Positions 44,532-53,895 are shown, counted from the first letter of the stretch. The stretch is DNA of 64,000 bases from Marinobacter sp. DY40_1A1 (GCF_016597815.1 NZ_VCHA01000002.1:1-64000), one strand, 5' to 3'. Notes: generated by a model not told the origin, from the letters alone. Translations and numbers: made by a program.

Positions 44532-45730
44532 CTTGTGGCAACCGGCTCCTGTTTCTTACGCTCAATGGCTGCTGGTCCGCCAGCAGCCAGCACAGCAGCG
44601 CCATAAACGCACACCGCCATAACCAATACGATTGGCAACAAGGTTCCACCAGCCAGGGTGGCTGACAGTGCACTTATCACACCCGCAATCGTGAACTGTG
44701 CAGCACCCAACATTGCTGCTGCAGTGCCGCCAAGATGGGGAAAAAACTCCAGGGCATTGGCCATGTTGTTGGGAATAATGGCACCCATAAATCCAACCGC
44801 AACAATAATGCAGCCAGCTATAACCCAGTATGGCGCGCCCGCCCAGGCACATATAACCAGTGCACTGACAGCTACAGCCTGCAGAAAAACACAGGCTCTG
44901 AGAATCCGCACTGACTCATACTTGTTCAGCAGGCGACGGTTAAGCAGATTCAGGCCAGCCATAGCCACTATGTTTGCAGCAAACAGGCCTGAGAACATGG
45001 AATTTGAGAGCCCGAACCACTCCTGGTAAATGAAGGATGCGTGGGTGATAAACACCATCATGGAGCTGAAGCACAGGGCTTGCAGACCAACAAAGCGCAT
45101 GGTTACACCATGGCGGAGTACCAGCCCATAGTTGGTGATCAATGTAACTATTGGCGTGCGCTCTGTTTGCCGGGCAGGTAAACGCTGGAAAAGCATAAAG
45201 TGCAGAACAACGGCTAGCAGGGCTGCGTAGCCTGCCAGCATAAGGAAGATCACGTGCCACTCGCTAAAGTACAGCAGCGCTGAGCCAATGGAGGGGGCGG
45301 CGGCAGGCGCGATAAACATAACCAGGCCAATCAACCCGAACAACCGGGCAGCATCCTGACCACTGGTTTGATCGCGAACAATGGCTGGCACAGACACTGC
45401 ACAAAAGGCACCACCAATGCCCTGAACGATTCGCCATCCCAGCATGTTTGTAAGCGTTTCCGACTGGGCAACCATGTAGGCGGCAATAGCAAACACCAGC
45501 AGCCCGGCGAACAATATCCGCTGCCGGCCATAGCGGTCGGACAATGGCCCACCCAGCAACTGCGCAAGCCCCAAAGCGCCAATATAAGCGCTCAGCGTGA
45601 GGCCGACGCCTCCATGGCCAACACCTAATTCATCAGCAATTTCCGGGAAGGCCGGTAGGTACGCATCAAGTGCCAATGGCCCCAAGGCAACGGTCATGCC
45701 TAGCAGGACAGCTAGTTGAAGGTGGGACAT
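44528..45730 (-). CDS. Bcr/CflA family MFS drug exporter
   Basis: A protein of about 400 residues with 12 membrane helices of the drug:H+ antiporter-1 Bcr/CflA type. MTVALGPLALDAYLPAFPEIADEL is the family N-terminus with the helix 1 Asp; the MFS motif GPLSDRYGRQR and helix 4 RIVQGIGGAFCAVSVPAIVRD follow. Substrates in the family include bicyclomycin, chloramphenicol and sulfonamides. The ATG at 45730 is chosen because the family starts here; there is no good ribosome site, so the true start may differ. Confidence 0.85.
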   Translation of the reverse strand: MSHLQLAVLLGMTVALGPLALDAYLPAFPEIADELGVGHGGVGLTLSAYIGALGLAQLLGGPLSDRYGRQRILFAGLLVFAIAAYMVAQSETLTNMLGWRIVQGIGGAFCAVSVPAIVRDQTSGQDAARLFGLIGLVMFIAPAAAPSIGSALLYFSEWHVIFLMLAGYAALLAVVLHFMLFQRLPARQTERTPIVTLITNYGLVLRHGVTMRFVGLQALCFSSMMVFITHASFIYQEWFGLSNSMFSGLFAANIVAMAGLNLLNRRLLNKYESVRILRACVFLQAVAVSALVICAWAGAPYWVIAGCIIVAVGFMGAIIPNNMANALEFFPHLGGTAAAMLGAAQFTIAGVISALSATLAGGTLLPIVLVMAVCVYGAAVLAAGGPAAIERKKQEPVATS

Positions 45731-45844
45731 AGGGGTTGTATTCAAATCGGTATCCAAATGAGAGAGGCCAGGCAGAAGATGCTGAAACCGTGGATTGTTA
45801 GCGTGCTTACAACTTAGCAGTCTAGCGCATAGCAGCAAAATACA

Positions 45845-45874
45845 CTCCCTTAGTGACGGAAATCACTGAGGGAG
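45845..45874 (-). terminator. Stem-loop downstream of glcF
   Basis: Arms CTCCCTTAGTGA (45845-45856) and TCACTGAGGGAG (45863-45874) pair over 12 bp with one G-U pair. On the minus strand it lies 46 bases after the glcF stop and is followed by TGTATTTTG, so it is a plausible terminator of the glc operon. The same 190-base gap must hold the promoter of the Bcr/CflA gene. Confidence 0.5.
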
Positions 45875-45919
45875 CATCACAATCATCATAAGGAATACAG
45901 AGCAGGCTAGCCTTACTAC

Positions 45920-47128
45920 TTATTGATCAAGCAGCTCTATCCAGTGCTGCACCGGCACTTGGGCTTTGGTCTCAAGGTGCATTTGGCAACCTACGTTGGC
46001 CGTTACAATGCAGTCAGGGTTATCCACCGTCAGTGCTTTGAGCTTATTGCCCAGCAGTTTCTGGCTTAGTTCTGGCTGCAACACCGAATAGGTACCGGCA
46101 GAACCACAGCATAAGTGCTTGTCTTTGGTGATGGCCAAGCTGATGCCTGCCTTGGTAAGCACCTGCTCCACAACACCGCTCTGCTTCATAGCGTGCTGAA
46201 GTGTGCAGGGGCAATGAAAGGCAACTTTGCCAGAGGTGTTCTGCACCTTGAGGCTTTCGAGGTCCTGTTCTAGCAAAAATGCACCAAGGTCGGTGCATAG
46301 CTCGCTGACCTTGGCGGCTTTAGCTGCGTAAACCGGGTCGTTTCTTAACAAGTGCCCGTAGTCCTGCACCATGGCGCCACAACCTGAGGCGGTCATAATC
46401 AGCGCTTCTGCGCCGGATTCGATGGCTGGCCACCAGGCATCGATGTTCTGGCGCATGCGCTCCAAGCCCTTCTCGTGCTCTGAGAGGTGGTAGTTCACCG
46501 CGCCACAGCATCCGGCTTCCGGGGCTTCAACCATGGTGATGCCGAGCTTGTCCAGCACTCGAGCGGCAGCGACGTTAGTGTTCGGTGTTGCAGATGGCTG
46601 TACACAGCCCGCCAGCGCCAAAACTATTCTGTTGTGGCTTGCGGCGGGCCAGGGGCTGGCCTGTTTTTTCGGGGGTACTTTGGCTCGCAGTTTGGCGGGC
46701 AGTATTGGGGCGAAGGTTTGCCCGAGTTTCAGCAGGTATCCAAACAGCACCCGGTTGGGGACTACTCGCGCGAGCGCCCAGCGCATCCACTTTTCTTTCG
46801 GGGGGCGTGGCAGTTCTTTATCAATAAGGTCGCGGCTGATATCCAGAAGGCGACCGTACTTAACGCCCGAGGGGCAGGTGGTTTCGCAGCTGCGGCAGGT
46901 TAGGCAGCGGTCGAGGTGTTCACGGGTTTTTTCGGTAACTTCGGCGCCTTCGAGGAACATTTTCATGAGGTAGATGCGGCCTCGGGGGCCGTCGCGCTCG
47001 TCGTTCAATTCCTGGTAGGTGGGGCATGTTGCGGTGCAGAATCCGCAGTGGACGCAAGCCCGCAGTATGGCTTCTGCTTCCTGTCCTTCTGTTGTGTTGG
47101 CGAACTGTTGGACTAAATTTGTTTGCAT
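45920..47128 (-). CDS. glcF: Glycolate oxidase iron-sulfur subunit GlcF
   Basis: A 402-residue subunit that carries electrons from the GlcD flavin to the membrane quinone pool. Two 4Fe-4S ferredoxin motifs lie near the N-terminus (CVHCGFCTATCP around residue 27 and CLTCRSCETTCP around 75), and two CCG domains follow with EAGCCGAVNYHLSEHE and HLCCGSAGTY. It is separated from glcE by 161 bases containing a large structured repeat, unlike the tight spacing elsewhere in this operon. Confidence 0.95.
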   Translation of the reverse strand: MQTNLVQQFANTTEGQEAEAILRACVHCGFCTATCPTYQELNDERDGPRGRIYLMKMFLEGAEVTEKTREHLDRCLTCRSCETTCPSGVKYGRLLDISRDLIDKELPRPPKEKWMRWALARVVPNRVLFGYLLKLGQTFAPILPAKLRAKVPPKKQASPWPAASHNRIVLALAGCVQPSATPNTNVAAARVLDKLGITMVEAPEAGCCGAVNYHLSEHEKGLERMRQNIDAWWPAIESGAEALIMTASGCGAMVQDYGHLLRNDPVYAAKAAKVSELCTDLGAFLLEQDLESLKVQNTSGKVAFHCPCTLQHAMKQSGVVEQVLTKAGISLAITKDKHLCCGSAGTYSVLQPELSQKLLGNKLKALTVDNPDCIVTANVGCQMHLETKAQVPVQHWIELLDQ

Positions 47129-47165
47129 ATCGTGCCTGCTAAAGCTTCAAAATCGGTGGTGTCGC

Positions 47166-47268
47166 GATGAGGCGGATAACTCTCTGAAACACGCTGTGAA
47201 TACTTCCCTGTACGCTTGGCTACGCCATCCATGGCTTCGCACAGTTTCAGAGAGTTATCCGCCCCATC
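47166..47268. repeat. Structured repeat, copy A (CATCCATG-loop element)
   Basis: Perfectly complementary 20-bp arms (47171-47190, 47244-47263), extended to 25 bp with one mismatch (47166-47190, 47244-47268), enclose a 53-base core. The core contains GCCATCCATGGCTTC (47224-47238), itself a small hairpin with CC at the turn. By hand alignment about 40 of 54 core positions agree with copy B at 58136-58189, while the arms of the two copies are unrelated. It sits between glcE and glcF and would form a long stem in the polycistronic mRNA. No encoded protein. Confidence 0.8.
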
Positions 47269-47289
47269 GCTGTTCTGACTTTGGCGAAT

Positions 47290-48357
47290 CTACATCCAGC
47301 TATATAACCTGCCCGGGTTAAATATTCCGTCGGGATCAAATGAGTTCTTCACCCGCTGCTGAATCCTTTTAAGCGCATCAGGCTGGCTGTGCATCACTTC
47401 ACCACTTCTGTCGCCACCCCGGAACAGGCCTACCTGCCCGCCAGCGACGCGAGCCAATGGTTCCATATCGCTCAGCTGTCCCGTACCCCGGAACCAGCGC
47501 TGGGAGCCTGCCCAGTCTATGAACCAGTCGCCTTCGATGGCGGGGTTCGCAGCAGTGGAGTTAACGGAGAATCGCCATAGCGCTTCGTCGCTTCCGGTGA
47601 AGAAGTCGTGCTGCATGTCTTGTACTAAGCGCCAGAATTCTGCGCCTGCTTCCATTACCTCACCACTCCACTTTTCTGCGGTGGCTTCTACGGCTGTTTT
47701 GGCTCCGGAGAGGCGTAGATAGACTTTGCCGTCTACCCAGCAGGCGGCTGTGATGGGTTTGGGTTCGGCTGAGCGGCTGTTCATGTAGTGGAGGACTTCG
47801 TCCATGCCCACTTCCTGCACTAAGGTCATGCTAGCGGCGGGGCTGGGCATTACTTTCAGGCTGATTTCAGTGATGAGCCCCAAGGTGCCTAAAGCTCCGG
47901 CTTGAAGTCGGGAGACATCATAGCCGGCGACGTTTTTCATCACTTCGCCGCCAAACCGCAAATGCTCGCCTTTGCCGTTAATCAGGCGAATGCCCAGAAC
48001 TTGATCTCGGACCGATCCAGTCCAGGGTCTGGCTGGGCCAGACAGGTTGCAGGCGAGTGTGCCACCAATGGTGGATTCTGGGCCAAAGTGAGGGGGTTCA
48101 AAGTGGAGCGCTTGGCCTTGTTCGGCCAGCACCGCTTCAATGTCAGCCAGGGGCGTGCCTGCACGTACGGTCATTACCAACTCTACGGGATGGTAATCCA
48201 CTATGCCTGTGTGCTCGCTCACGTTGAGGGTGCCGGCATCTGCACTGGGCTCCCGGCCGATGAAGGCTTTGGTGTTGCCGCCCACTATGTTGAGCTTCTC
48301 CCCGCCAGCGCGGGCCTGGAGCACTTGCTCCTGCAGTTGTTGAGAGATATCAGCCAT
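47290..48357 (-). CDS. glcE: Glycolate oxidase FAD-binding subunit GlcE
   Basis: A 355-residue FAD-dependent subunit related to GlcD but shorter. The FAD-binding PCMH domain shows VGGNTKAFIG, STIGGTLACNLSGPARPW and GGEVMKNVAGYDVSRLQAGALGTLG-type segments, and the C-terminus has FDPDGIFNPGRLY. The GlcDEF complex oxidises glycolate to glyoxylate. Its start overlaps the glcD stop by eight bases. Confidence 0.95.
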   Translation of the reverse strand: MADISQQLQEQVLQARAGGEKLNIVGGNTKAFIGREPSADAGTLNVSEHTGIVDYHPVELVMTVRAGTPLADIEAVLAEQGQALHFEPPHFGPESTIGGTLACNLSGPARPWTGSVRDQVLGIRLINGKGEHLRFGGEVMKNVAGYDVSRLQAGALGTLGLITEISLKVMPSPAASMTLVQEVGMDEVLHYMNSRSAEPKPITAACWVDGKVYLRLSGAKTAVEATAEKWSGEVMEAGAEFWRLVQDMQHDFFTGSDEALWRFSVNSTAANPAIEGDWFIDWAGSQRWFRGTGQLSDMEPLARVAGGQVGLFRGGDRSGEVMHSQPDALKRIQQRVKNSFDPDGIFNPGRLYSWM

Positions 48358-49825
48358 GTTGTGCGGCTTCCGTATGTTCGTGCTTGTGTTGTTTGTATTC
48401 GAGCGACCGATATTCCTGACAGTACTTCAGCGCAGGCACAGCTTTGCCCGGATTGAGAATGCCTGTTGGATCAAACGCGGCTTTCACATCGTGAAATTGC
48501 TGAAGTTCTTCATCGTTGAATTGAATCGCCATTTGGCGAATCTTCTCCACGCCCACGCCATGCTCGCCGGTAATACAACCACCAACATCCACACACATTT
48601 TCAGTATTGCCGCACCAAAGGCTTCGGTACGCTCGAACTCTCCCGGCACGTTTGCATCAAACAGGATCAACGGGTGCAAATTGCCATCACCGGCATGGAA
48701 TACGTTGGCGACTCGCAAGCCGAACTCTTGAGACATTTTGTCCATCTCAGACAACACATAAGCAATGTGTCGGCGGGGAATGGTGCCGTCCATGCAGTAG
48801 TAATCAGGGGAAATGCGCCCGACTGCAGGAAACGCGCATTTCCGGCCCAGCCATAACAGCGCCCTCTCCTCTTCGCTTTGGGAGGTGCGAACCGAGGTGG
48901 CGCCAAGCTTTCGGAAAACCTCTTCGGCCTCTGCAATGTGCTCGTGAACTTCTTCTTCGGTGCCATCCACTTCGCAAAGAAGCAGCGCTTTGGCGTCTCG
49001 GGGGTAGCCGGCACCGGCAAAGTCGTCGGCTGCCACAATGGCGTAGCCGTCCATCATCTCCAGGCCGCCTGGAATTATGCCGTGGGAAATAATGCCACCA
49101 ACGGCATCACCCGCTTTTTGTACGCTATCGAAACCGGCCATCACTACCTGTGCCACTTCAGGCTTGGGCAATAGCTTTACTTTAACTTCTGTTACCACGC
49201 CCAGCAGGCCTTCCGATCCGGTTAGCAGAGCGAGTAGATCCATACCACAGCTATCCAGCCCGTCGCTCCCCACAGTTACCACATCACCTTCAGCGGTGAC
49301 TATTTCCACACTGAGGAGATTGTGTACCGTCAGCCCGTACTTCAGGCAGTGCACACCACCAGAGTTCTCCGCCACGTTGCCACCAATGGTGCAGGCAATC
49401 TGCGACGAAGGATCGGGGCCATAGTAAAGACCGTATTGAGCCGCCTCTTCGCTGATAGCGAGGTTGCGAACTCCAGGTTGCAGGCTGGCCGTTCGTGCCA
49501 GCGGGTCGATGTTCAGAATGCGATTAAACTTGGCAAGCGACAGCACCACGCCTTCCTTGTTCGGCATGGCACCGGCACTGAGCCCCGTACCCGCTCCGCG
49601 GGCAACAACCGGAACCCCATGCTTATGGCAAATCCGCATGATCCGCTGCACCTGGGTTACGGTTTCCGGTAGCACTACCAGCAACGGCATTTCGCAGTAC
49701 ATGGACATGCCGTCGCATTCGTAGGGCTTCATGGTTTCGTCATCAGTGATAACGAAATCTGCATCAACAAAGGCCCGGAGCTGTTCAGCCAGCTCCGCTT
49801 TGCTGATGGTTGGCTTGGTTTTCAT
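48350..49825 (-). CDS. glcD: Glycolate oxidase subunit GlcD (FAD-linked)
   Basis: A 491-residue FAD-linked 2-hydroxy acid dehydrogenase. The PCMH domain has VVARGAGTGLSAGAMP, GPDPSSQIACTIGGNVAENSGG and LTGSEGLLGVVTEV; the C-terminal FAD-oxidase domain holds HAGDGNLHPLILFD, with the metal- and substrate-binding His, and GCITGEHGVGVEK. Substrate may be glycolate or D-lactate; the presence of GlcE and GlcF favours glycolate. GAGGAAGG precedes the ATG. It follows glcG by 24 bases. Confidence 0.95.
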   Translation of the reverse strand: MKTKPTISKAELAEQLRAFVDADFVITDDETMKPYECDGMSMYCEMPLLVVLPETVTQVQRIMRICHKHGVPVVARGAGTGLSAGAMPNKEGVVLSLAKFNRILNIDPLARTASLQPGVRNLAISEEAAQYGLYYGPDPSSQIACTIGGNVAENSGGVHCLKYGLTVHNLLSVEIVTAEGDVVTVGSDGLDSCGMDLLALLTGSEGLLGVVTEVKVKLLPKPEVAQVVMAGFDSVQKAGDAVGGIISHGIIPGGLEMMDGYAIVAADDFAGAGYPRDAKALLLCEVDGTEEEVHEHIAEAEEVFRKLGATSVRTSQSEEERALLWLGRKCAFPAVGRISPDYYCMDGTIPRRHIAYVLSEMDKMSQEFGLRVANVFHAGDGNLHPLILFDANVPGEFERTEAFGAAILKMCVDVGGCITGEHGVGVEKIRQMAIQFNDEELQQFHDVKAAFDPTGILNPGKAVPALKYCQEYRSLEYKQHKHEHTEAAQHG

Positions 49826-49849
49826 AAGGCCTTCCTCAAACCGCCTGTT

Positions 49850-50275
49850 TCAGCCTCGTTGGGCTGCAAAGTAATCAAGCCCCGCCTGGGCGCAATCCAT
49901 GTCCTGCTGTGGCGTGCCGGAACTCAATCCGATACCACCCACAACCTCGCCATCGACGATCACGGGCAAACCTCCACCCACAGAACTTACGCGCCCGCCT
50001 ACTTCTGTATGGATACCAAAAGCCAGGCTGCCAGGTACGTTAACGGCATTGTATTCATGGGTTGCTTTCCTGGCCGCTGCCGCCGTGAACGCTTTGTCCT
50101 GGGCAATGGTAACGCTCGTGATTTTGCCTCCATCCATGCGCTCGAAGGCAATCACGTTGCCAGACTCATCAACAACCGCGATGCACATGGGCACTCCGAT
50201 TTCCCGGGCCTTTTCAGCCGCCCCGGCAATCAACAGCCGGGCTTCGGCCAGATCAAGTCTCTTGATAGTTAACAT
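49850..50275 (-). CDS. glcG: GlcG/HbpS family protein
   Basis: A 141-residue single-domain protein of the HbpS/GlcG (DUF336) family: REIGVPMCIAVVDESGNVIAFERMDGG, then DKAFTAAAARKAT and VGGGLPVIVDGEVVGGIGLSSGTPQQDMDCA. GlcG is encoded in E. coli glcDEFGB; HbpS binds haem in Streptomyces. Its biochemical function in glycolate use is not established. It lies between the TRAP transporter genes and glcD. Confidence 0.9.
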   Translation of the reverse strand: MLTIKRLDLAEARLLIAGAAEKAREIGVPMCIAVVDESGNVIAFERMDGGKITSVTIAQDKAFTAAAARKATHEYNAVNVPGSLAFGIHTEVGGRVSSVGGGLPVIVDGEVVGGIGLSSGTPQQDMDCAQAGLDYFAAQRG

Positions 50276-50296
50276 GTTACTAACCTCCAGAATGGA

Positions 50297-51832
50297 TCAG
50301 CCGTAAACCAGCCCTGGCAACCAGGTAACAACACCCGGAATAGCGATGCACACCATCAAACCAAAGGCTTGAATGGCAAGGAACACCAGGGAGGATTTGA
50401 AGATAGTGCCCATGGATATTTCCGGAGGGCACACGCCACGTATGTAAAACAGTGCATAGCCAAAGGGAGGGCTAAGGAACGACATCTGCATGTTCACCAG
50501 ATACAGCACCCCGAACCAGAGCACGACGTCATCACCCTCTACAGGTGGCAATCCGAAAAGGCCTTCAAACGTCAGCGCTTTCACAATCGGGATGAAGATA
50601 GGAACAGCCAAAAGCAGGATGCCAACCCAATCCAGGAACATGCCCAGCACGATCAACAGTCCCATCAGCAGAAACAGAATGCCGTAGGAGGACATGCCGG
50701 TACTCAGAATGGAATCTGTTACAAACTGCTGGCCACCCTGCAGAATGTAGAAGCCAACGAACACAGAAGCCCCGAACATGATCCACAACACCATGGCAGA
50801 GGCTTTAGCCGTGGTTATGGAGGCTTCACGCAGGCCACTGATATTGAACTTGCCGTGCATGATGGCAACCACAATGGCACCGAATGAACCGATACCCGCG
50901 GCCTCAACCGGCGTGGCTATGCCACCGAACAGCAGCCCAAGAACCAGCGCCACCAGAATCAGAGGAGCAATCAAACCTTTCAGCAGAAGCAGCTTTTCCC
51001 TCAGGGAAATACGCTCATCAACCGGAACAGGAGGCCCAAGGCTTGGGTTCAGCCAACTGCGAATCAGAACATACGCAATATATAGGCCGGAGAGCATTAG
51101 CCCGGGAATAACTGAACCCAGGTAAAGCTCGCCCACCGACTGCTGCGCTACCACTGCATAGAGTATGGCAAGAATGGACGGTGGGATAAGAATACCCAAG
51201 GTACCGCCCGCCATAATGGAGCCAATGGCAATTTTGTGGTCGTAGCCACGCTTCAGCATGGCAGGCAACGCGATGATTCCCATGGTTACAACCGCAGCAC
51301 CGATTACGCCAACCATGGCAGCCAAAAGCGTAGAGGCCAGTATGGTTGCTGTTGCAAGACCACCACTTAGGCCGCCCATCCATTTGTAGACCACACTGAA
51401 CATTTCCTCGATCAGCCCGGCACGCTCCAGCATGGACGCCATGAAAATAAACAGCGGAATCGCAGCCAGATCGGAGTTGGTCATCATCGGGAATATGCGG
51501 CTGGGCACGATGTTGAGCATCATGGAATCGCCCACCAGATACACAAATAGCACCCCGAGGCCGCCCGTAACGAAGGCCAGTGGCAAGCCCATCATCAGGG
51601 CAACGAAAAGCGAGCCAAACATCAGATAAGTAAGCGGGCCGATTTCAACACTGGCAAGGCTGCCAGCAAATTTGAAAAGGAATTTCTCGTCGCTGAATGG
51701 ATCGTAGAACAGGATATTGATCATCTCGACACAGATGACAAACCCGAACCCTATGGTGGCCAGAATCATCAACCAGGTGCCGAGCTTACCCGACAGAGTA
51801 GGACCTGAAGCAGTCGGTGTACTGGTAGTCAT
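50297..51832 (-). CDS. dctM: TRAP transporter large permease (DctM type)
   Basis: A 511-residue inner-membrane protein with about 13-14 helices, longer than the usual 425-residue DctM and of the 'mannitol/chloroaromatic' subtype. Family motifs are ALMMGLPLAFVTGGLGVLF, ATILASTLLAAMVGVIGAAVVTMGIIALPAMLKRGY and AGGTLGILIPPSI. It is driven by sodium or proton gradients together with the binding protein encoded two genes upstream. Its ATG overlaps the dctQ stop (ATGA). Confidence 0.93.
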   Translation of the reverse strand: MTTSTPTASGPTLSGKLGTWLMILATIGFGFVICVEMINILFYDPFSDEKFLFKFAGSLASVEIGPLTYLMFGSLFVALMMGLPLAFVTGGLGVLFVYLVGDSMMLNIVPSRIFPMMTNSDLAAIPLFIFMASMLERAGLIEEMFSVVYKWMGGLSGGLATATILASTLLAAMVGVIGAAVVTMGIIALPAMLKRGYDHKIAIGSIMAGGTLGILIPPSILAILYAVVAQQSVGELYLGSVIPGLMLSGLYIAYVLIRSWLNPSLGPPVPVDERISLREKLLLLKGLIAPLILVALVLGLLFGGIATPVEAAGIGSFGAIVVAIMHGKFNISGLREASITTAKASAMVLWIMFGASVFVGFYILQGGQQFVTDSILSTGMSSYGILFLLMGLLIVLGMFLDWVGILLLAVPIFIPIVKALTFEGLFGLPPVEGDDVVLWFGVLYLVNMQMSFLSPPFGYALFYIRGVCPPEISMGTIFKSSLVFLAIQAFGLMVCIAIPGVVTWLPGLVYG

Positions 51833-52533
51833 GCGACACGCTCCTGTCCCAGGCGAACAAACAGGACAATATCCTTAATGAGCTTGGATATGCCCGCGAG
51901 CAGCAACAAGGTGGAGCCAAGCATCATCATGCCTTTTACCGGCCAATACTGAATGCCCCAGGTCTCAACAGTGGTTTCATTCATGGAGTATGAATTCTCG
52001 AAGAAGGTCCAGGAGGTAACCATGAGTACCAAGGCAAACACGAAGAAGAACATTGAAGTGAAAATATCCATGCCAATCCTGCCCCGCACCGGCAAGAGGT
52101 TGTAAACCACATCCACTCGCACATGAGCGCCATGGAGCATGGCAAAGGCGCCTGCCAGCAGGTACTGCATCCCCAGCAACAGGAAGCTGGCTTCATGCAC
52201 CCACACCGTGGGCTGGTTGAACATGTACCGCATGACAACTTCGAAAAAATAGAAAACCACTGCGTTGACCGTCCAAAAGGCGACAAACTCGCCAGATTTC
52301 TCACTGATCCAGTCAATAATGCGGGTAAACCAGTTACCTTCGAACTTCAGGTAAACCAGAGGGTCATCTTCCATAGCCTGCAACTCACCTGGCGTCATGC
52401 CAGGCTCTGCGGGTTCGCCGCCGCGAGCGCAAGCCCACTTATGCCATCCCATCATGATGAGCGGCATCACTGCCAGCCAGCCCCAATACATCCAGTGCGG
52501 CATTACAAATCCGAAGCCTTCCAGATCAGACAT
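51829..52533 (-). CDS. dctQ: TRAP transporter small permease (DctQ type)
   Basis: A 234-residue membrane protein. The DctQ domain (about residues 80-225) contains four helices with VVMRYMFNQPTVWVHEASFLLLGMQYLL, the family signature. An N-terminal extension of about 75 residues carries one additional membrane segment (HWMYWGWLAVMPLIMMGW) and an acidic stretch, which is unusual since DctQ proteins are normally 160-190 residues. Translation is coupled to dctM. Confidence 0.9.
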   Translation of the reverse strand: MSDLEGFGFVMPHWMYWGWLAVMPLIMMGWHKWACARGGEPAEPGMTPGELQAMEDDPLVYLKFEGNWFTRIIDWISEKSGEFVAFWTVNAVVFYFFEVVMRYMFNQPTVWVHEASFLLLGMQYLLAGAFAMLHGAHVRVDVVYNLLPVRGRIGMDIFTSMFFFVFALVLMVTSWTFFENSYSMNETTVETWGIQYWPVKGMMMLGSTLLLLAGISKLIKDIVLFVRLGQERVA

Positions 52534-52558
52534 GTCGTTACTACCTCAGCCATAAAAC

Positions 52559-52605
52559 GGGGAAGGAGGCGCTCCGCTTTTCAAGAGCAATCCCTAGCCT
52601 TCCCC
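52559..52605 (-). promoter_or_regulatory. Intercistronic stem-loop between dctP and dctQ
   Basis: On the minus strand GGGGAAGG (52605-52598) pairs with CCTTCCCC (52566-52559), followed by GTTTTA. Such a partial terminator or mRNA stabiliser between a binding-protein gene and its permease genes keeps binding protein in excess. Confidence 0.55.
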
Positions 52606-52638
52606 ACTGTGCTTTTATTGTTGTCAGATAACGCAGGC

Positions 52639-53775
52639 TTACTTGCCTTTGACGCCTTCCAGATCAGACTCGCTCACATAACCAACGGTGTCGTTCATCA
52701 TGTACTCAAGCTGCATGTCGAAGATGGCGCGGGCATCCTCATCCTTGTTTGCCCACTTGTACCAGATGGGAATCGCGGCACGGCGGAACTCGGCAAGGTC
52801 ATCCTGGCTGAGGCGGGTTACCGTATCGCCGTCGGCCCGGAACTTCTTCATGGCTTCGATGTTGCGCTTCTGAATGGTGAGGTAGTGAATCTGGGAATAA
52901 TTGCGGACTTCATCCTCAACCAGTTTTTGCAGTTTCGGATCAAGGTTGTTCCAGTTTCGCAAGTTGACGGTGAGGTCCATCAAGTCCACTGGCTGGTAGA
53001 TAGACATAACACCGGGAGGGCCGAACATGATGTAGTCGGTTACCTGGGAGAAGCCCAGCTCATAGTTCACCGCCGGGCCAACATAATCCGCCGCATCAAT
53101 GGTGCCTTTCTCCAGTGCAGGGAAAATATCAGAGCCGGGTAAGCTTACAGTCGAGACACCAAACTGCTGGAACACTTCGGCGACCATTCCGCCGGGCACA
53201 CGAATCTTCATGCCCTTCAAGTCGCTCAGTTTGTTAACCGGCTTTTTGGAGTGAATGATGTTGGCATCGTGCTGAATGGGGCCTACGTAAAACAAGCCGT
53301 ACTTTTTATAGATTTCCCGGGTCTTCTCCAACATGCCCATGGAGTAGAACATAGTGTCCCACTGGTGCGGCTGATCCGGGCCTGCAGGATAGGAAGACAA
53401 AAATACCGATGCTGGAATCTTGCCAGACCAATACAAGGTGAACGGGTTCATACCTTGCAACACGCCATTACGCACAGCCTCAAACAAGGCGTTGTTATCG
53501 GCAGCAACCGCCTTGGCCGGGAACGGCTTGAAAATAAGCTCTCCGCCGCTTTTTTCCTTGATGCTCTCGCACCATTCTTCGAACAGGTCGTAACCGACAG
53601 TGCCCGCATCCCAAACTGACTGAATTTTCCAGGTTGTTGCAGCGTGAGCCTGGCCTGCCCCCATCATCAGGGCACCAGCCAAAGCGGCCCCAAGGGCTGC
53701 GGTTTTCAGAAAACCCCTGCGCTGCGAAGCTGCACCGGCTTCGCAATTATTAGTATTGGTCTTGCTCGGTTTCAT
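52639..53775 (-). CDS. dctP: TRAP transporter substrate-binding protein (DctP type)
   Basis: A 378-residue periplasmic receptor. A twin-arginine signal (SQRRGFLKTA, cleavage after QAHA) suggests Tat export of the folded protein, as in other members of this subgroup. The mature part resembles the TakP/lactate-binding group: TTWKIQSVWDAGTVGYDLFEEWC in the first lobe, then DLKGMKIRVPGGMVAEVFQQFG, IDAADYVGPAVNYELGF and a C-terminal helix-rich part. Members of that group bind 2-oxo or 2-hydroxy acids such as pyruvate and lactate with calcium, which suits glycolate or lactate in this operon. GGAG lies nine bases before the ATG. Confidence 0.93.
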   Translation of the reverse strand: MKPSKTNTNNCEAGAASQRRGFLKTAALGAALAGALMMGAGQAHAATTWKIQSVWDAGTVGYDLFEEWCESIKEKSGGELIFKPFPAKAVAADNNALFEAVRNGVLQGMNPFTLYWSGKIPASVFLSSYPAGPDQPHQWDTMFYSMGMLEKTREIYKKYGLFYVGPIQHDANIIHSKKPVNKLSDLKGMKIRVPGGMVAEVFQQFGVSTVSLPGSDIFPALEKGTIDAADYVGPAVNYELGFSQVTDYIMFGPPGVMSIYQPVDLMDLTVNLRNWNNLDPKLQKLVEDEVRNYSQIHYLTIQKRNIEAMKKFRADGDTVTRLSQDDLAEFRRAAIPIWYKWANKDEDARAIFDMQLEYMMNDTVGYVSESDLEGVKGK

Positions 53776-53895
53776 CGAGACATCTCCGTTAAAATTGTTG
53801 TTATGTTTTTTGTAGAGCTCTGAGCAACACCGGCTTCATACCCGGCATCAAAAACGATATTCGTTGGCAGTACCTGTTTAGTCCAGCAAAGAGAC

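Noticed and set aside
50128..50145. CCATCCATG string inside glcG as a third copy of the structured repeat
   Set aside because: It is coding sequence without flanking complementary arms or the remaining core.
52123..53142. 339-codon open frame opposite dctQ and dctP
   Set aside because: It spans two real genes and their gap on the other strand, and its His-rich composition is that of an antisense frame.
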